The notes below the pieces were generated by a model. That model saw only the letters and a program-made list of their open reading frames with translations, had not been told where the DNA came from and searched no databases. This document shows, one piece after another, positions 1 to 8,299 of a DNA stretch of 64,000 nucleotides. How positions within the stretch are numbered: the stretch's first letter is position 1; the number at the start of each line of letters is the position of its first letter. This DNA is from Streptomyces prunicolor NBRC 13075 (GTDB taxonomy: Bacteria > Actinomycetota > Actinomycetes > Streptomycetales > Streptomycetaceae): the NCBI RefSeq assembly GCF_000367365.1, contig NZ_BARF01000106.1, forward strand, positions 1 to 64,000, in the 5' to 3' direction. The position numbers were made by a program, and so were the translations under genes.

Positions 1-99
1 CTGCCCGCCCTGTGCACCACCCAGATCACCAGCCGGGGAATCGTCTACTACGCCTTCCCCGTCCTCAACCCGCAGATCACCGCAGCCACGGGCTGGTCG
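1..99 (+). pseudogene. MFS transporter N-terminal remnant (cut by window edge)
   Basis: Frame 1 from the first base reads as the first membrane segment of a major facilitator transporter, with the run ITSRGIVYYAFPVLNPQITA, close to the ITSWG-YYAFPVL signature I know from one MFS subfamily. The match breaks after the TGW near base 100, where a methyltransferase fragment in another frame begins. The gene start lies outside the window, so only a stub is visible. It is not functional as seen. Confidence 0.5.
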
Positions 100-372
100 T
101 CCACTGCCACACCGTGCTCGACTGCGGGCTCTTCCACGTCTTCGACGACGCCGACCGCGCAGCGTACGTCGACGCCCTGCGGGCCCTACTCCCGCCGGGC
201 AGTCGCCACTTCATGCTCTGCTTCAGCGATCTGGCGCAGGGCAGCTGGGGGCATGTGCACAAGGTGACGCGGCAGGAGATCGAGGCCGCGTTCGCCGACG
301 GCTGGCGGATCGATTCCGTCGAGGCCGCCACCATCCGGATCACCACGGACCCGGGCGGCGCAGCCGCCCGGC
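87..372 (+). pseudogene. SAM-dependent methyltransferase C-terminal remnant
   Basis: In frame 3 the segment matches the C-terminal half of class I SAM-dependent methyltransferases: an LDCGLFHVFDD motif at about base 120, then a FSDL-GSWG loop and the ending ITTDPGG. The glycine-rich SAM-binding half is missing and the upstream sequence belongs to an MFS stub. Past base 372 the frame runs on without similarity to anything I recognise. It looks like a truncated gene fused by deletion to its neighbour. Confidence 0.6.
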
Positions 373-1189
373 TCACGCCCTCACCCGGACCTGAACTCCC
401 CCGGCCCCACCGATCCGAGGAACCCGTGCTCACCGCCACAGCGCAGATTGCCACCGAACGCCCTGGCCGGTACCTCGTACAACTCTGCAAGCACTTCGAC
501 AACAAGGGTCCCCATCTGCGCCATCGCCCGCGCTCCCACGGCGGAGACGACACGACGCAGTCCCCGAGGACACGCACCCTCTCCGAGCTCCGCCCCGACG
601 AGATCCACGTCGATGGGGAGAATCGACGGCGTAACCCGGCACGAGTCTGAAAGACCCAGCAGGACGGGTCAGCCCGCGCCAGATCCCTGTTCAGCGGTAT
701 CACCGCAGGTCAGAACCGTCCAGTAGACAACTTCTTCCAGATCTTCTCCATCCCCACCCTTTATGGCGATCCGCGACAAGACCGTCCTCTGCGCTCGGCC
801 GGGCCCCTGCACGCCCCGGCCCGGGAAGACCTCATCGCCCGGATTCGCGCCGTCGCCATGGACGACGGACGACCCTCTCCAGGTCTCCGGAGCACAACGC
901 GGGCTCCTGGGCACCCGCCCGCCAGGAGCGACGCCACTACCCCGCACGACACGAACAGACAGGCCGACGTCTTGCGCTACGACCGCACCTGGCGGCTCCG
1001 ACGCGCCAATGAGACGGAGAGCACGTCCCGTACCCCGGTCTCGACTCGGCGGCGCCACTGCCCTCCAGACGGACCATCAGGCACTACTGGAACACAACTG
1101 CGTGAGTGGGGCGGTCGCGCACGACGCGGCGGCCTGAGTACTGACCGCCGATCCGGAGGAACCGGGGGCGTGACGACGGCCTCGTCCTG
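373..1189. other. Long stretch without an intact gene
   Basis: No intact gene is visible in these roughly 800 bases. They contain element-end copy A (listed separately) and, near 805-875, a short plus-strand stretch reading HAPAREDLIARIRAVAMDDG that looks like a coding remnant of unknown family. The rest has open frames without recognisable protein similarity, as expected of decayed GC-rich DNA. Confidence 0.5.
608..755. repeat. Element-end repeat, copy A
   Basis: The plus strand ends a frame with WGESTA and stop at 632-634. The opposing minus strand carries a C-terminal peptide with the core DLEEVVYWTVLTCGDT, ending at 669. The same convergent pair of gene ends recurs at 11240-11400, where the minus peptide reads DLLDVVYLGALTCDDV. 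The two DNA copies align without gaps for about 120 bases from the stop codon. I infer the remains of two related integrative elements, with an integrase-like gene end facing a small regulator gene. The identities of those genes are a guess. Confidence 0.55.
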
Positions 1190-1705
1190 TCAGCCGCCAT
1201 TCTGTGTGGCCGTCTTGGAGTAGTTGTCCTGCCAGGCGGCCTTGGCACCCGAGTCGCCGATCCGGTAGACGTCCACCACGGCGCCGACCGCGACAGCGAG
1301 GGAAACCGCCACGACCGCGCCCCGAACCAGTATCGAGGGCGACCATGAGGCCCCCGCCGCGCCGTCCGCGGCGGGGGCCGACCGGCGGGCCGTCCACCAG
1401 ACGACGGCCGAGATCACGAAGAGGCCGAGAGCCCACGGGAGCAGGCCGTCACCGAGTTCGGCGTGCTTGCGCACCAACGGGCCGCTGCCGACGTGCTGTT
1501 CCAGCCACTCCCCCGCATGGGTGGCCACCGGCACGCTGGCCAACGTCACGAGCGCGAGGATCGGCAGCAGCAGGCCGAGCCGCCGCGCACCTGCGGGCCA
1601 GGCCGCGCACACCACGAGTGCCAGGGCGCTCAGGGGTACGAGCACGATGACGAAGTGCACGAACAGGACGTGCGCGGGCAGTCCGTTGACGACTGTGAGG
1701 CTCAT
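1190..1705 (-). CDS. DUF2231-type membrane protein
   Basis: A 171-residue integral membrane protein with about four hydrophobic segments. The N-terminal NGLPAHVLFVHFVIVLVPL pattern and the spacing of the segments fit the DUF2231 family of small membrane proteins, whose function is unknown. I place the start at the ATG at 1705 because GGAGAAC lies just upstream; a longer frame from 1762 has a poor ribosome site. It is the only intact gene in the first 2.7 kb and stands alone among pseudogene remnants. The C-terminal tail beyond the last membrane segment is short and polar. Confidence 0.65.
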   Translation of the reverse strand: MSLTVVNGLPAHVLFVHFVIVLVPLSALALVVCAAWPAGARRLGLLLPILALVTLASVPVATHAGEWLEQHVGSGPLVRKHAELGDGLLPWALGLFVISAVVWWTARRSAPAADGAAGASWSPSILVRGAVVAVSLAVAVGAVVDVYRIGDSGAKAAWQDNYSKTATQNGG

Positions 1706-1839
1706 GAGGGCGTTCTCCATGGGGGGTTGGCCGGACGGCGGGTGGTGCGGGAGCCTCGGCACTTTTTCACAGGAAGCTCTCAGTTATCTCTGAGTCTCAT
1801 CAGGATCACTGGCCCCGTGGCTCCCACGGGCGGGCCGGC

Positions 1840-2530
1840 TCAGGGAGCGAGTGAGAAGCAGCTCTCCTCCTCCTGGTTGAAGTGCAGGCGGAGGACGGAG
1901 TGGAGTCCGTACAGGCAGGCGCGCAGGTCGTCGAGTTGTTCCGGCTTCAGGGCACCCGCCTCGTCGCCACGCCGAGGTGAGTGGTGATGCGGCGGGAGAG
2001 GCGGGCGATCTCGGTGTGGGCCCGGCTCATGGTCTCGGTGGTCTCCGGTCCGCCGAGTTGTCTGTTCAGCGCGGGGTAGAGCTGACGTTCCTCCGCGTAT
2101 TCAAGGGAGAGCAGCCGAGTGGTGAGCAGATGGTCGACGTGGCGCCCGGCGGCCAGCGATCGGAGCGTCGCACGGAGAGCAGGCCGGCGGCTTCACGGAT
2201 GGCGTCCAGGGCGTCCCGGAGGTCGTCCTGTTCGGTCGCGAAGCGGTGGATGAGGTCCTCGGCCGTCCGGTTCGGGGGCGGTACGGGCGCCACGCGTCGG
2301 CAGCAGCGCGCGAAGGGCGTTGAGGATGACGGCGACGTCGATGCCTTCCTCAAGCAGGGCGCCGCCGGCCGGCGGCAGCCATCCGAGAAGGGCCGCCGCG
2401 ATCATGGCGAGCAGGGACATCGCCACGCCGCCCGCGGCGCTCTGGACCACGATCCGATGGGCCCGTACGGCGATCTCCATGACGTCGGCGAGGCGGTCGG
2501 CCCGGAGAACGGCCTGGTCGGTACACGGCG
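1840..2530 (-). pseudogene. Heavy-metal P-type ATPase C-terminus fused to hemerythrin domain, multiply frameshifted
   Basis: Read leftwards, bases 2530-2300 encode the last membrane pair of a metal-transporting P1B-type ATPase, including the typical LLEEGIDVAVILNALRAL ending. A different frame (about 2290-2165) continues as DLIHRFATEQDDLRDALDAI, the start of a hemerythrin-like helical bundle. A third frame (2160-1990) gives HLL..EYAEERQLYPALNRQL, and a fourth ends with LHFNQEEESCFSLAP and a stop at 1840-1842. At least three indels separate the parts. ATPase-hemerythrin fusions occur in streptomycetes as far as I recall. The catalytic DKTG and nucleotide-binding regions are absent, so the gene is dead. 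Confidence 0.7.
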
Positions 2531-2561
2531 TCCCCGCTCGCTCGCGGCGATGGTGGCCGTG

Positions 2562-2805
2562 TGCGGAGCTCGGCGAGGCCCTCCGCCAGGTCCACCAGCA
2601 CTTCGCCGACACGCTCGCCGAGCTGCTCCGCCGTGGCCAGTCGGCCGGTGACATCCGAGGCGACGTCGACCCGCACACCACCGCCTGGTGGCTCGTCTCT
2701 CCTGGCAGTGGTTCTTTTCGCGCGGCCGTCGTACCGGGCCGGGACGCCGTGGAGGCCGAGCTGACGGGGATGGCTGCCGGAAGCTACCTGACGTGCCATG
2801 CGGGC
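2562..2805 (+). pseudogene. TetR-family regulator C-terminal remnant
   Basis: The plus strand encodes LGEALRQVHQHFADTLAELL and GQSAGDIRGDVDPHTTAWWL, then VPGRDAVEAELTGMAAG, which is the layout of the ligand-binding half of a TetR/AcrR regulator. A pair of compensating indels near 2695-2720 swaps the expected LLAVVLF for an unrelated stretch. The DNA-binding N-terminus is missing. The 3' end runs into the convergent membrane-protein gene that ends at 2784. Confidence 0.6.
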
Positions 2806-4034
2806 CGGGTGGCAGCGTGGAGCAGGTACTCCAGGGGACCGCGACGGAAGTAGCGGGCCCACACGGTCGCCAGCAGCATGGCGGCCCCGATAAAACCCAA
2901 CAGCACCGGGAGTGCGGCCATCGTCTCGTCCTCTGCCAGGGCCACGTGCCAGACGTCGCTCAGGAGCCAAAGAGCGACGATGTGCAGGACGTAGGCGGTC
3001 AGCGCCATCGCCCCGACCGCGGACACGGGCCTCGCCCACCGGGTGAGGCGTGGCATCCGGTCGGCGACGGTCAGGCACGCGGCCACCACCACAAGGGCGA
3101 CGCCCGTGTTGCCCAGGACAGAGAAGGTCGTCTGGCTGTGCGGCGCGGCCACCAGGAGCCAGGCGAGCGGTGTGCCGCTCTCGGATTCACCGACCGTGTC
3201 GGACCACCAGGCCGACGACGCCGAACCGCTGCCCGTGGCCGACGAGATGACGCTCAGCGCGTGCGGGACGAGGCGCAGGGCCAGCCAGGAGCCCCCGTAA
3301 CCGACGACGGCGAGCGCCCCGCCGGTCAGGGCGAGCCGGGCCCGGATCGCCGGCCGGGTGAGGTCGAGGCGGGCCACCGCCATGCCCGCGATCAGGAACG
3401 GCGCCCAGGTCAGGACCGGGTACTCACCGGTGAACAGCAGCTCTACGACGCCGTCCGTGCCACTGATCCGGGCCAGCGGGTCCGCCTGGATGACCGCGTC
3501 CGCCCAGGCGCCCACCTCAATGGACTTCCTTACGGAGTAGAGGAGTTGAGGCAGGATCAGTGCGCCGGACGCGGCGATGAGCGCCAGCGTGGCAGCGCGG
3601 AGCCGGTGCAGCGGCAGGACGGCCAGGAAGAGCAGTCCGTAGAAGCTGAGGATCACGTCGACCTCGGTGTCCAGGGCGGTCAGCGCGTAGCCGAGGATCA
3701 CCAGGACGACGGCGCGGATCGCGATCCTGACCACCGCCTGCCGTCCGGCGCGGCCGGTCCGGGGCCGGGGGCGGCCGGTGATGATGACCAGCGAGAATCC
3801 GGCGAGCAGCGCGAACAGGGCGGAGGAGCGGCCGCGTGCGGTCTCCAGGAGGAAGCCGACGGGTCCGCCGACCGTGACGTCGGGGCCGACGTGGGCCGAG
3901 TACATGCCGAGGACGGCGAGTCCGCGCGCCAGGTCGATACCGATCAGCCGTCCGGTCGTTGGAGCGTCGCAGGGGACCGTCTGCCGCTCGGGTAAGGCTG
4001 CTGTCGGTGCGGCCGGGGAGGCGTCGTGTGTCAT
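2784..4034 (-). CDS. DUF418/acyltransferase-like polytopic membrane protein
   Basis: A 416-residue protein with about ten membrane segments. The N-terminal RLIGIDLARGLAVLGMYSAH motif is characteristic of the heparan-alpha-glucosaminide N-acetyltransferase/DUF1624-DUF418 group, in which an Arg-Gly after the first Asp opens the catalytic membrane domain. The C-terminal part, with MALTAYVLH, resembles DUF418. The likely role is a membrane acyltransferase or envelope modification protein; the substrate is unknown. The start at 4034 gives about 27 residues before the RLIGID motif. It is divergent from the response regulator gene that begins at 4231, so the two share a 196-base control region. Its end overlaps the TetR remnant. 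Confidence 0.75.
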   Translation of the reverse strand: MTHDASPAAPTAALPERQTVPCDAPTTGRLIGIDLARGLAVLGMYSAHVGPDVTVGGPVGFLLETARGRSSALFALLAGFSLVIITGRPRPRTGRAGRQAVVRIAIRAVVLVILGYALTALDTEVDVILSFYGLLFLAVLPLHRLRAATLALIAASGALILPQLLYSVRKSIEVGAWADAVIQADPLARISGTDGVVELLFTGEYPVLTWAPFLIAGMAVARLDLTRPAIRARLALTGGALAVVGYGGSWLALRLVPHALSVISSATGSGSASSAWWSDTVGESESGTPLAWLLVAAPHSQTTFSVLGNTGVALVVVAACLTVADRMPRLTRWARPVSAVGAMALTAYVLHIVALWLLSDVWHVALAEDETMAALPVLLGFIGAAMLLATVWARYFRRGPLEYLLHAATRPAWHVR

Positions 4035-4230
4035 GCCTTCAGAGTTCACGGGCCGCGGGGAACAGCACACCCGGCAACCTTCCGAAGCCGGCCATCCGAC
4101 CGGCCGGAACCGCACCGGCCGACCGGACGGTCCCTGCCGACGACAGGCCGGAGCCGAACCGATTCCTGCGGACGGGCGCCGCTCGGCGTGCTATCCCTCG
4201 GACGTACGGCAGTTGAGGAGCACAGCGCGC

Positions 4231-4899
4231 ATGATCCGGGTACTGGTGGTCGACGACGAGGCTCTCGTCCGTACGGGCTTCACCCACATCCTCAACGCCG
4301 CGGACGGCATCGGAGCCGTGGCGGCGGTTCCCGGCGGTCAAGCCGTCGTGGCCGTACGGGAGTTGGGGCCCGACGTCGTCCTGCTCGACATCCGGATGCC
4401 CGACGTGGACGGGCTGACCGTCCTGGCCGAGCTCCGCCGGCTGCCGGACCCTCCCGTGGTGGCGATGCTGACGACGTTCGACACCGACGAGTACGTCGAG
4501 GCGGCGCTGCGCTCCGGTGCCGCCGGTTTCCTCCTCAAGGACACCGACCCCGAGCAACTGCCCGCTCTGATACGCGCATTGGCCGAGGGTAGAACCGTGC
4601 TGTCGTCGCAGGTCGTACGCACGGTGGTGGACGGCTTTCTCGACCAGGGCGGGCGGGATCCGTACGCCGTCCAGCTCGTCGCCCGGCTGAGCGGTCGCGA
4701 GCGTGCCGTCCTCGCGCTGATGGCCGAGGGCCTGTCCAACACCGACATCGGCGACCGGCTGCACCTGAGCACCGGCACCGTCAAAGGCCATGTCAGCGCC
4801 GTATTCGAGAAGTTGAAGGTCGACAACCGCGTGCAGGCCGCACTGGTCGCCGAACGGGCGGGCCTGCTCCGGCCGCCCGGAGACGGAGTCGCCCGATGA
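4231..4899 (+). CDS. LuxR/NarL-family response regulator
   Basis: A 222-residue two-component response regulator. The receiver domain starts with VLVVDDEALVR, and the phosphoacceptor is Asp53 in LLDIRMPDVDG; the Lys of FLLKD is also present. The C-terminal LuxR-type helix-turn-helix (about residues 150-215) carries LSGRERAVLALMAEGLSN and GTVKGHV. The ATG at 4231 follows a GAGGAG ribosome site at 4215-4220. The stop codon overlaps the start of the cognate kinase gene (ATGA), so the pair is translationally coupled. The divergent membrane protein upstream is a plausible target, by position only. Confidence 0.93.
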   Translation: MIRVLVVDDEALVRTGFTHILNAADGIGAVAAVPGGQAVVAVRELGPDVVLLDIRMPDVDGLTVLAELRRLPDPPVVAMLTTFDTDEYVEAALRSGAAGFLLKDTDPEQLPALIRALAEGRTVLSSQVVRTVVDGFLDQGGRDPYAVQLVARLSGRERAVLALMAEGLSNTDIGDRLHLSTGTVKGHVSAVFEKLKVDNRVQAALVAERAGLLRPPGDGVAR

Positions 4900-6137
4900 A
4901 CCCGCGTCCGAATCCCCGGCCGACACACCCGAATCCCCGGCCGACACACCCGAATCCCCGGCTGACACACCCGAATCCCGGGCTGACACATCCGATTCCC
5001 CGGCCGACACATCCGATTCCCCGGCCGAACTCCCCCCGCCCGTCTGCCCTGTTGCTGGACGCCCTGCTGGTCTGCGTCGCGCTGCTGGACCTGTGGGTGA
5101 ACCTCGACAGCGAGAACCACCCGGCCACCGCCTACGGCCTGCTCGCCGCCCTCGCTCTCACCCTGCGCCGCCACCGCCCGCTGCTCGCCTTCGCCCTCAC
5201 GCTCCCCTCCGCCCTGATCGGCGACGCGGCGTTCGCCACGATGGCCGCGCTGTACACGCTCTCCTCGCTCTGCCGCCACCGCACGCTGCTCATCGGCTGC
5301 GCTCTGGCCTTCGCCACCGTCGACTTCATGCCCTGGCCGTGGACGTCCCTCGACGTCGACGAACTCGACGAGACCTACAGCCTGATCCACCTCACCTACA
5401 CCCTCGCCACGGCCGCCGCCCCGGTCTTCCTCGGCCAACTCGTCCAGGCCCGACGCGAGTTGACGCTCCGGCTCGCCGAGATCTCCGAGGCCCGTGAGCA
5501 GGAGCAACTGCTCAGCGCCCAGGCGGTGCTGGCGAAGGAACGGGCCCAACTCGCCCGCGAGATGCACGATGTGGTCTCCCATCAGGTCAGCCTCATCGCC
5601 GTGACCGCCGGCGCACTCCAGGTCGGCAGCCCGGACGCCGAGGCCAGAGCGGCCGGGGCCACGATCCGCCGGCTCAGCGTGCAGACCCTGGAGGAGCTGC
5701 GCCACATGGTCGGCGTCCTGCGCGCCTCCGGCATCCGCCCCACCGAACTCACGCCCCAGCCCTCCCTCACCGACCTGCACCAGCTGATCGCGGTCAGCGG
5801 CATCGAGACGGAACTGGAGACCGACCTGCCCGACGGACTCCCGCCCACCCTCCAACGCGCCGTCTACCGCACGGTCCAGGAGGCACTCACCAACGTCCGC
5901 AAACACGCCCCCGGCGCCACCGCGACCGTCCGCATCCACCACCGGGACGGCGCCCTTTGGACCACCATCGCCAACACCACCGCCACCCGCCCCGCGCTCC
6001 CCCTCCCCGGCGCCCACCACGGCCTCGTCGGCCTGCGCCAGCGCGCCGAACTCCTCGGCGGCACCATCACCTCCGGCCCGACGACCGACGGCGGCTACCA
6101 ACTCCGCCTGGAACTGCCGTCCGACGACCCGCCGTGA
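4896..6137 (+). CDS. Sensor histidine kinase (HisKA_3 type)
   Basis: A 413-residue NarL-partner kinase. A proline-rich tail of heptapeptide repeats (about residues 6-47) precedes four to five membrane segments (about 50-180). A dimerisation helix follows with the phosphorylatable His224 in REMHDVVSH, then an HATPase domain with the N-box QEALTNVRKHA and the GLVGLRQRAELLGG box. It should autophosphorylate and pass phosphate to Asp53 of the regulator encoded just upstream, whose stop it overlaps by four bases. The repeat tail is unusual for this family and probably cytoplasmic. No extracellular sensor domain is visible, so it may sense membrane state or a small ligand. Confidence 0.92.
   Translation: MNPRPNPRPTHPNPRPTHPNPRLTHPNPGLTHPIPRPTHPIPRPNSPRPSALLLDALLVCVALLDLWVNLDSENHPATAYGLLAALALTLRRHRPLLAFALTLPSALIGDAAFATMAALYTLSSLCRHRTLLIGCALAFATVDFMPWPWTSLDVDELDETYSLIHLTYTLATAAAPVFLGQLVQARRELTLRLAEISEAREQEQLLSAQAVLAKERAQLAREMHDVVSHQVSLIAVTAGALQVGSPDAEARAAGATIRRLSVQTLEELRHMVGVLRASGIRPTELTPQPSLTDLHQLIAVSGIETELETDLPDGLPPTLQRAVYRTVQEALTNVRKHAPGATATVRIHHRDGALWTTIANTTATRPALPLPGAHHGLVGLRQRAELLGGTITSGPTTDGGYQLRLELPSDDPP
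4911..5036 (+). repeat. Six tandem 21-bp units inside the histidine kinase gene
   Basis: Six in-frame units of 21 bases encode NPRPTHP, NPRPTHP, NPRLTHP, NPGLTHP, IPRPTHP and IPRPNSP. The near identity of the DNA units indicates recent expansion by slippage or unequal recombination. Because 21 is a multiple of three, copy number can change without breaking the kinase. Confidence 0.9.
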
Positions 6138-6139
6138 CC

Positions 6140-6289
6140 TGCGCGGACCGCTCCTCGTGTCCGTCACCGGTCAACGGCCTGGATTCCCGGCCGAGTTACT
6201 GCCGCGCCTCTTCGACCGCTTCACCCGCGTCGAGACGAGCCGCCGGCATCCCCCGATCGGGTCTCAGCCGCGCGCTCGTCGCCGTCTAG
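6140..6289 (+). pseudogene. Histidine kinase ATPase-domain remnant
   Basis: Immediately after the kinase stop, one frame reads GFPAELLPRLFDRFTRVETS, the G1/F-box region of a second, EnvZ/OmpR-type kinase ATPase domain. After a frame change the adjacent frame reads SGLSRALVAV and stops at 6287-6289. Catalytic G2 glycines and everything upstream are missing. It is the tail of a lost kinase gene, not part of the gene before it. Confidence 0.6.
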
Positions 6290-6383
6290 CACGACGGGAG
6301 CGCCCGCGCCGAGAGCAGAACGTCCGCCGTCGTCACGCTCGACATCGCCTGCTGCGGCGGCCGGTGTCACACGCAAGTCGCGG

Positions 6384-7562
6384 TCATGTCCTTCCGGAGC
6401 GGCGGTGGACGAGGCCGGCCGCCGCTGCGACGGCGAGCAGCACCGCGAGTGCCGCGTAGCCGTGGGTGAGGGTGGTGAGCGTGGCAACGGCCGCGATCAG
6501 GAGCGGGCCTCCCGCGTCACCGAGTTCGCGGCCCAGTTCGGCCGCGCCCATGGTCTGGCCGAGGCGCTCGGTGGGGGTGGAAGCGGCGAGAGCCGCGAAG
6601 CCGAGCGGGGTGATCAGGCCGGTGCCGATGCCGATCAGGGCCGCACCGGTCAGGACGCCGACCAGCCCAGGGAACATGGCGCAGGCAAAGCCGGCGGCGG
6701 CGGTCAGCAGCCCAGCCGTGATGCCCGTACGGGTGGTGAGTCGTCCGTCGTCCAAAGCCCGCCCCACACGCGGCTGCACGAGCGCGGCACACGCGGCAAG
6801 CACCGACACCGCCGCGCCGGTGGCCACCGTGCCCAGCCCGGCCGCCCGGCCGGAGACCGGCAGGAAGCCCACGCCGACGGACAGCGCGGCGGTCGCGGCG
6901 GCCAACGCGCCCGTGGGACCGAGGAAGGCCGGGTCGGCGAGGCGCCGGGCCAGGTCGAGCACGGTCTGCCGGGTCTTGGGCAGCGGGGGCAGGGCAGGGA
7001 CGGCGAGCGCGGCCCAGGCGGCGACCGCCGCGCCCAGCACGGCCAGTACGACGAAAAGCAGGCGAAAGCCGCCGGCCCACACCAGGACGCCGCCGAGCAG
7101 CGGGCCGAGGGTGTAGCCGATGGACTTGTAGAAGCCGTAACTGCCGAACGCCCGGCCGTGCTTGGCGGCCGGGTTGAGGCGGGCGACCAGGGCGGAGGCC
7201 GACGGGGAGAAGGCGGAGGCCGCGGCGCCCTGGCCCAGGCGGGCCGCCCACAGCCAGCCGGTGCTGTCCGCGATGGCGTACACCGCGGACGCGGCGGCGA
7301 AAGCGACCAGCCCGCCGAGCAGCACCGGGCGGGCGCCGATGCGGTCGGCCAGTGTGCCGAAGACCGGCTTGAGCAGGACCTCGGCCCCGTCGTACAACGC
7401 GAGCAGGCCGCCGAGCACCATGAGCGAGGTGACCGCATCGCCCGAGTGGCCGCCGAGGTTGGCGGCGATGCCGTGCGCGCCGAACGCGGTGGTGAACCCG
7501 GCCGCGTACAGGGGCCACATCTGCCGGGCGGGCGCTGCCTGGGAAGCCACCGGCGCAGTCAT
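6384..7562 (-). CDS. MFS transporter, ChrB-linked
   Basis: A 392-residue transporter with about twelve membrane segments. The loop GTLADRIGARPVLLGG after the second segment matches the major facilitator signature, and the overall sequence resembles drug/solute exporters. Its ATG at 7562 overlaps the stop of the ChrB-like gene (ATGA), so the two genes form one coupled operon read leftwards. That link suggests export of a metal oxyanion or related toxicant, but the substrate cannot be read from the sequence. Confidence 0.88.
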   Translation of the reverse strand: MTAPVASQAAPARQMWPLYAAGFTTAFGAHGIAANLGGHSGDAVTSLMVLGGLLALYDGAEVLLKPVFGTLADRIGARPVLLGGLVAFAAASAVYAIADSTGWLWAARLGQGAAASAFSPSASALVARLNPAAKHGRAFGSYGFYKSIGYTLGPLLGGVLVWAGGFRLLFVVLAVLGAAVAAWAALAVPALPPLPKTRQTVLDLARRLADPAFLGPTGALAAATAALSVGVGFLPVSGRAAGLGTVATGAAVSVLAACAALVQPRVGRALDDGRLTTRTGITAGLLTAAAGFACAMFPGLVGVLTGAALIGIGTGLITPLGFAALAASTPTERLGQTMGAAELGRELGDAGGPLLIAAVATLTTLTHGYAALAVLLAVAAAAGLVHRRSGRT

Positions 7563-8131
7563 CGATCCTGCTCCGGGCCCTGGTGCAGGGCCCGGAAGAC
7601 CCGCTCCGCGTAGTCCTCGCAGACGGTGGTGCACCGCTTGAGGCGCTCACCGGCCTCGGCCGCCTCCGGGGCGCCGAACACGTCCCGGGCGGTGAGGTCG
7701 CGGTGCCAGCGGCGCAGCCGTTCCAGAGACTGTTCCTCTTCCTCCAGCTCGGCCAGCGTGAACTTGGCGACACGGATCTCCTTGGCGATCTCCGCCTCGA
7801 ACTTGCCGCAGTCCGCCAGGAACTCCGTCCAGTCCTCCGAGCGCGCGGCGGTGAACATGGCCTGGAAACGGGCGGCGTCCTCAGGACCGCGCCCGGACGC
7901 GTTCAGCGTCACCGCCTGGCCGCCGGACTGCTCGGTGAGTTCGAGCGCGCGGGCGATGCCGTCCGCGAAGACGGGCACGTCGGGGACGGCCCAGACGCCC
8001 TGGCCGAGCGAGAGCGCGCCGATTCTGCGCAGCTCCCGCCAGACCGCGACCCGGTGGCGTGAGGGCTCTGCCGGGAGCTTGATCACGAGGACGAGCCAGC
8101 GGCTTCCGGGTCCCCTGTTCAACTTCGTCAC
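7559..8131 (-). CDS. chrB: ChrB-like chromate resistance regulator
   Basis: A 190-residue protein whose opening WLVLVIKLPAEPSRHRVAVW, followed by LRRIGALSLGQGVWAVPD, matches the ChrB N-terminal domain family. ChrB proteins act as chromate-responsive regulators in known systems. This copy is short, lacking the C-terminal ChrB domain seen in longer homologues. The start is a GTG at 8131, only nine bases from a near-perfect inverted repeat at 8140-8157, which suggests autoregulation. It is the first gene of an operon with the MFS transporter. No ChrA chromate transporter is present nearby, so the real ligand may differ. Confidence 0.8.
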   Translation of the reverse strand: MTKLNRGPGSRWLVLVIKLPAEPSRHRVAVWRELRRIGALSLGQGVWAVPDVPVFADGIARALELTEQSGGQAVTLNASGRGPEDAARFQAMFTAARSEDWTEFLADCGKFEAEIAKEIRVAKFTLAELEEEEQSLERLRRWHRDLTARDVFGAPEAAEAGERLKRCTTVCEDYAERVFRALHQGPEQDR

Positions 8132-8139
8132 GCTGCAGA

Positions 8140-8157
8140 ATGTAGCAGGCGTTACAT
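8140..8157. promoter_or_regulatory. Inverted repeat upstream of chrB, candidate operator
   Basis: Arms ATGTAGC and GTTACAT (six of seven paired) surround a four-base spacer, ending nine bases from the GTG start. On the minus strand the left arm forms TACATT, a fair -10 hexamer seven bases before the GTG, so the transcript could be leaderless with the operator covering the promoter. Binding by ChrB is inference. Confidence 0.55.
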
Positions 8158-8182
8158 CCAGCCGGCATCGTACGAAATCAGG

Positions 8183-8270
8183 TCAGGCGTTGACCACCCC
8201 CGCGGCCGGCAGACCCGGAAGCACCACCCCGACGACCCGGTAGATCACGAAGGCGTTGAAGGAGTGCGTC
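8183..8270 (-). pseudogene. Short membrane-protein C-terminal remnant
   Basis: Between chrB and the permease gene the minus strand reads AFVIYRVVGVVLPGLPAAG and stops at 8183-8185. It looks like the last membrane segment of a lost transporter or enzyme. I cannot assign the family, and the fragment is too short to be a gene on its own. Confidence 0.35.
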
Positions 8271-8299
8271 GGACACGAGCGGGAGTTCGGGTGAGCGGC

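Noticed and set aside
4911..5036. CRISPR array
   Set aside because: Units are 21 bp, contiguous and in frame with the kinase; there are no unique spacers or cas genes.
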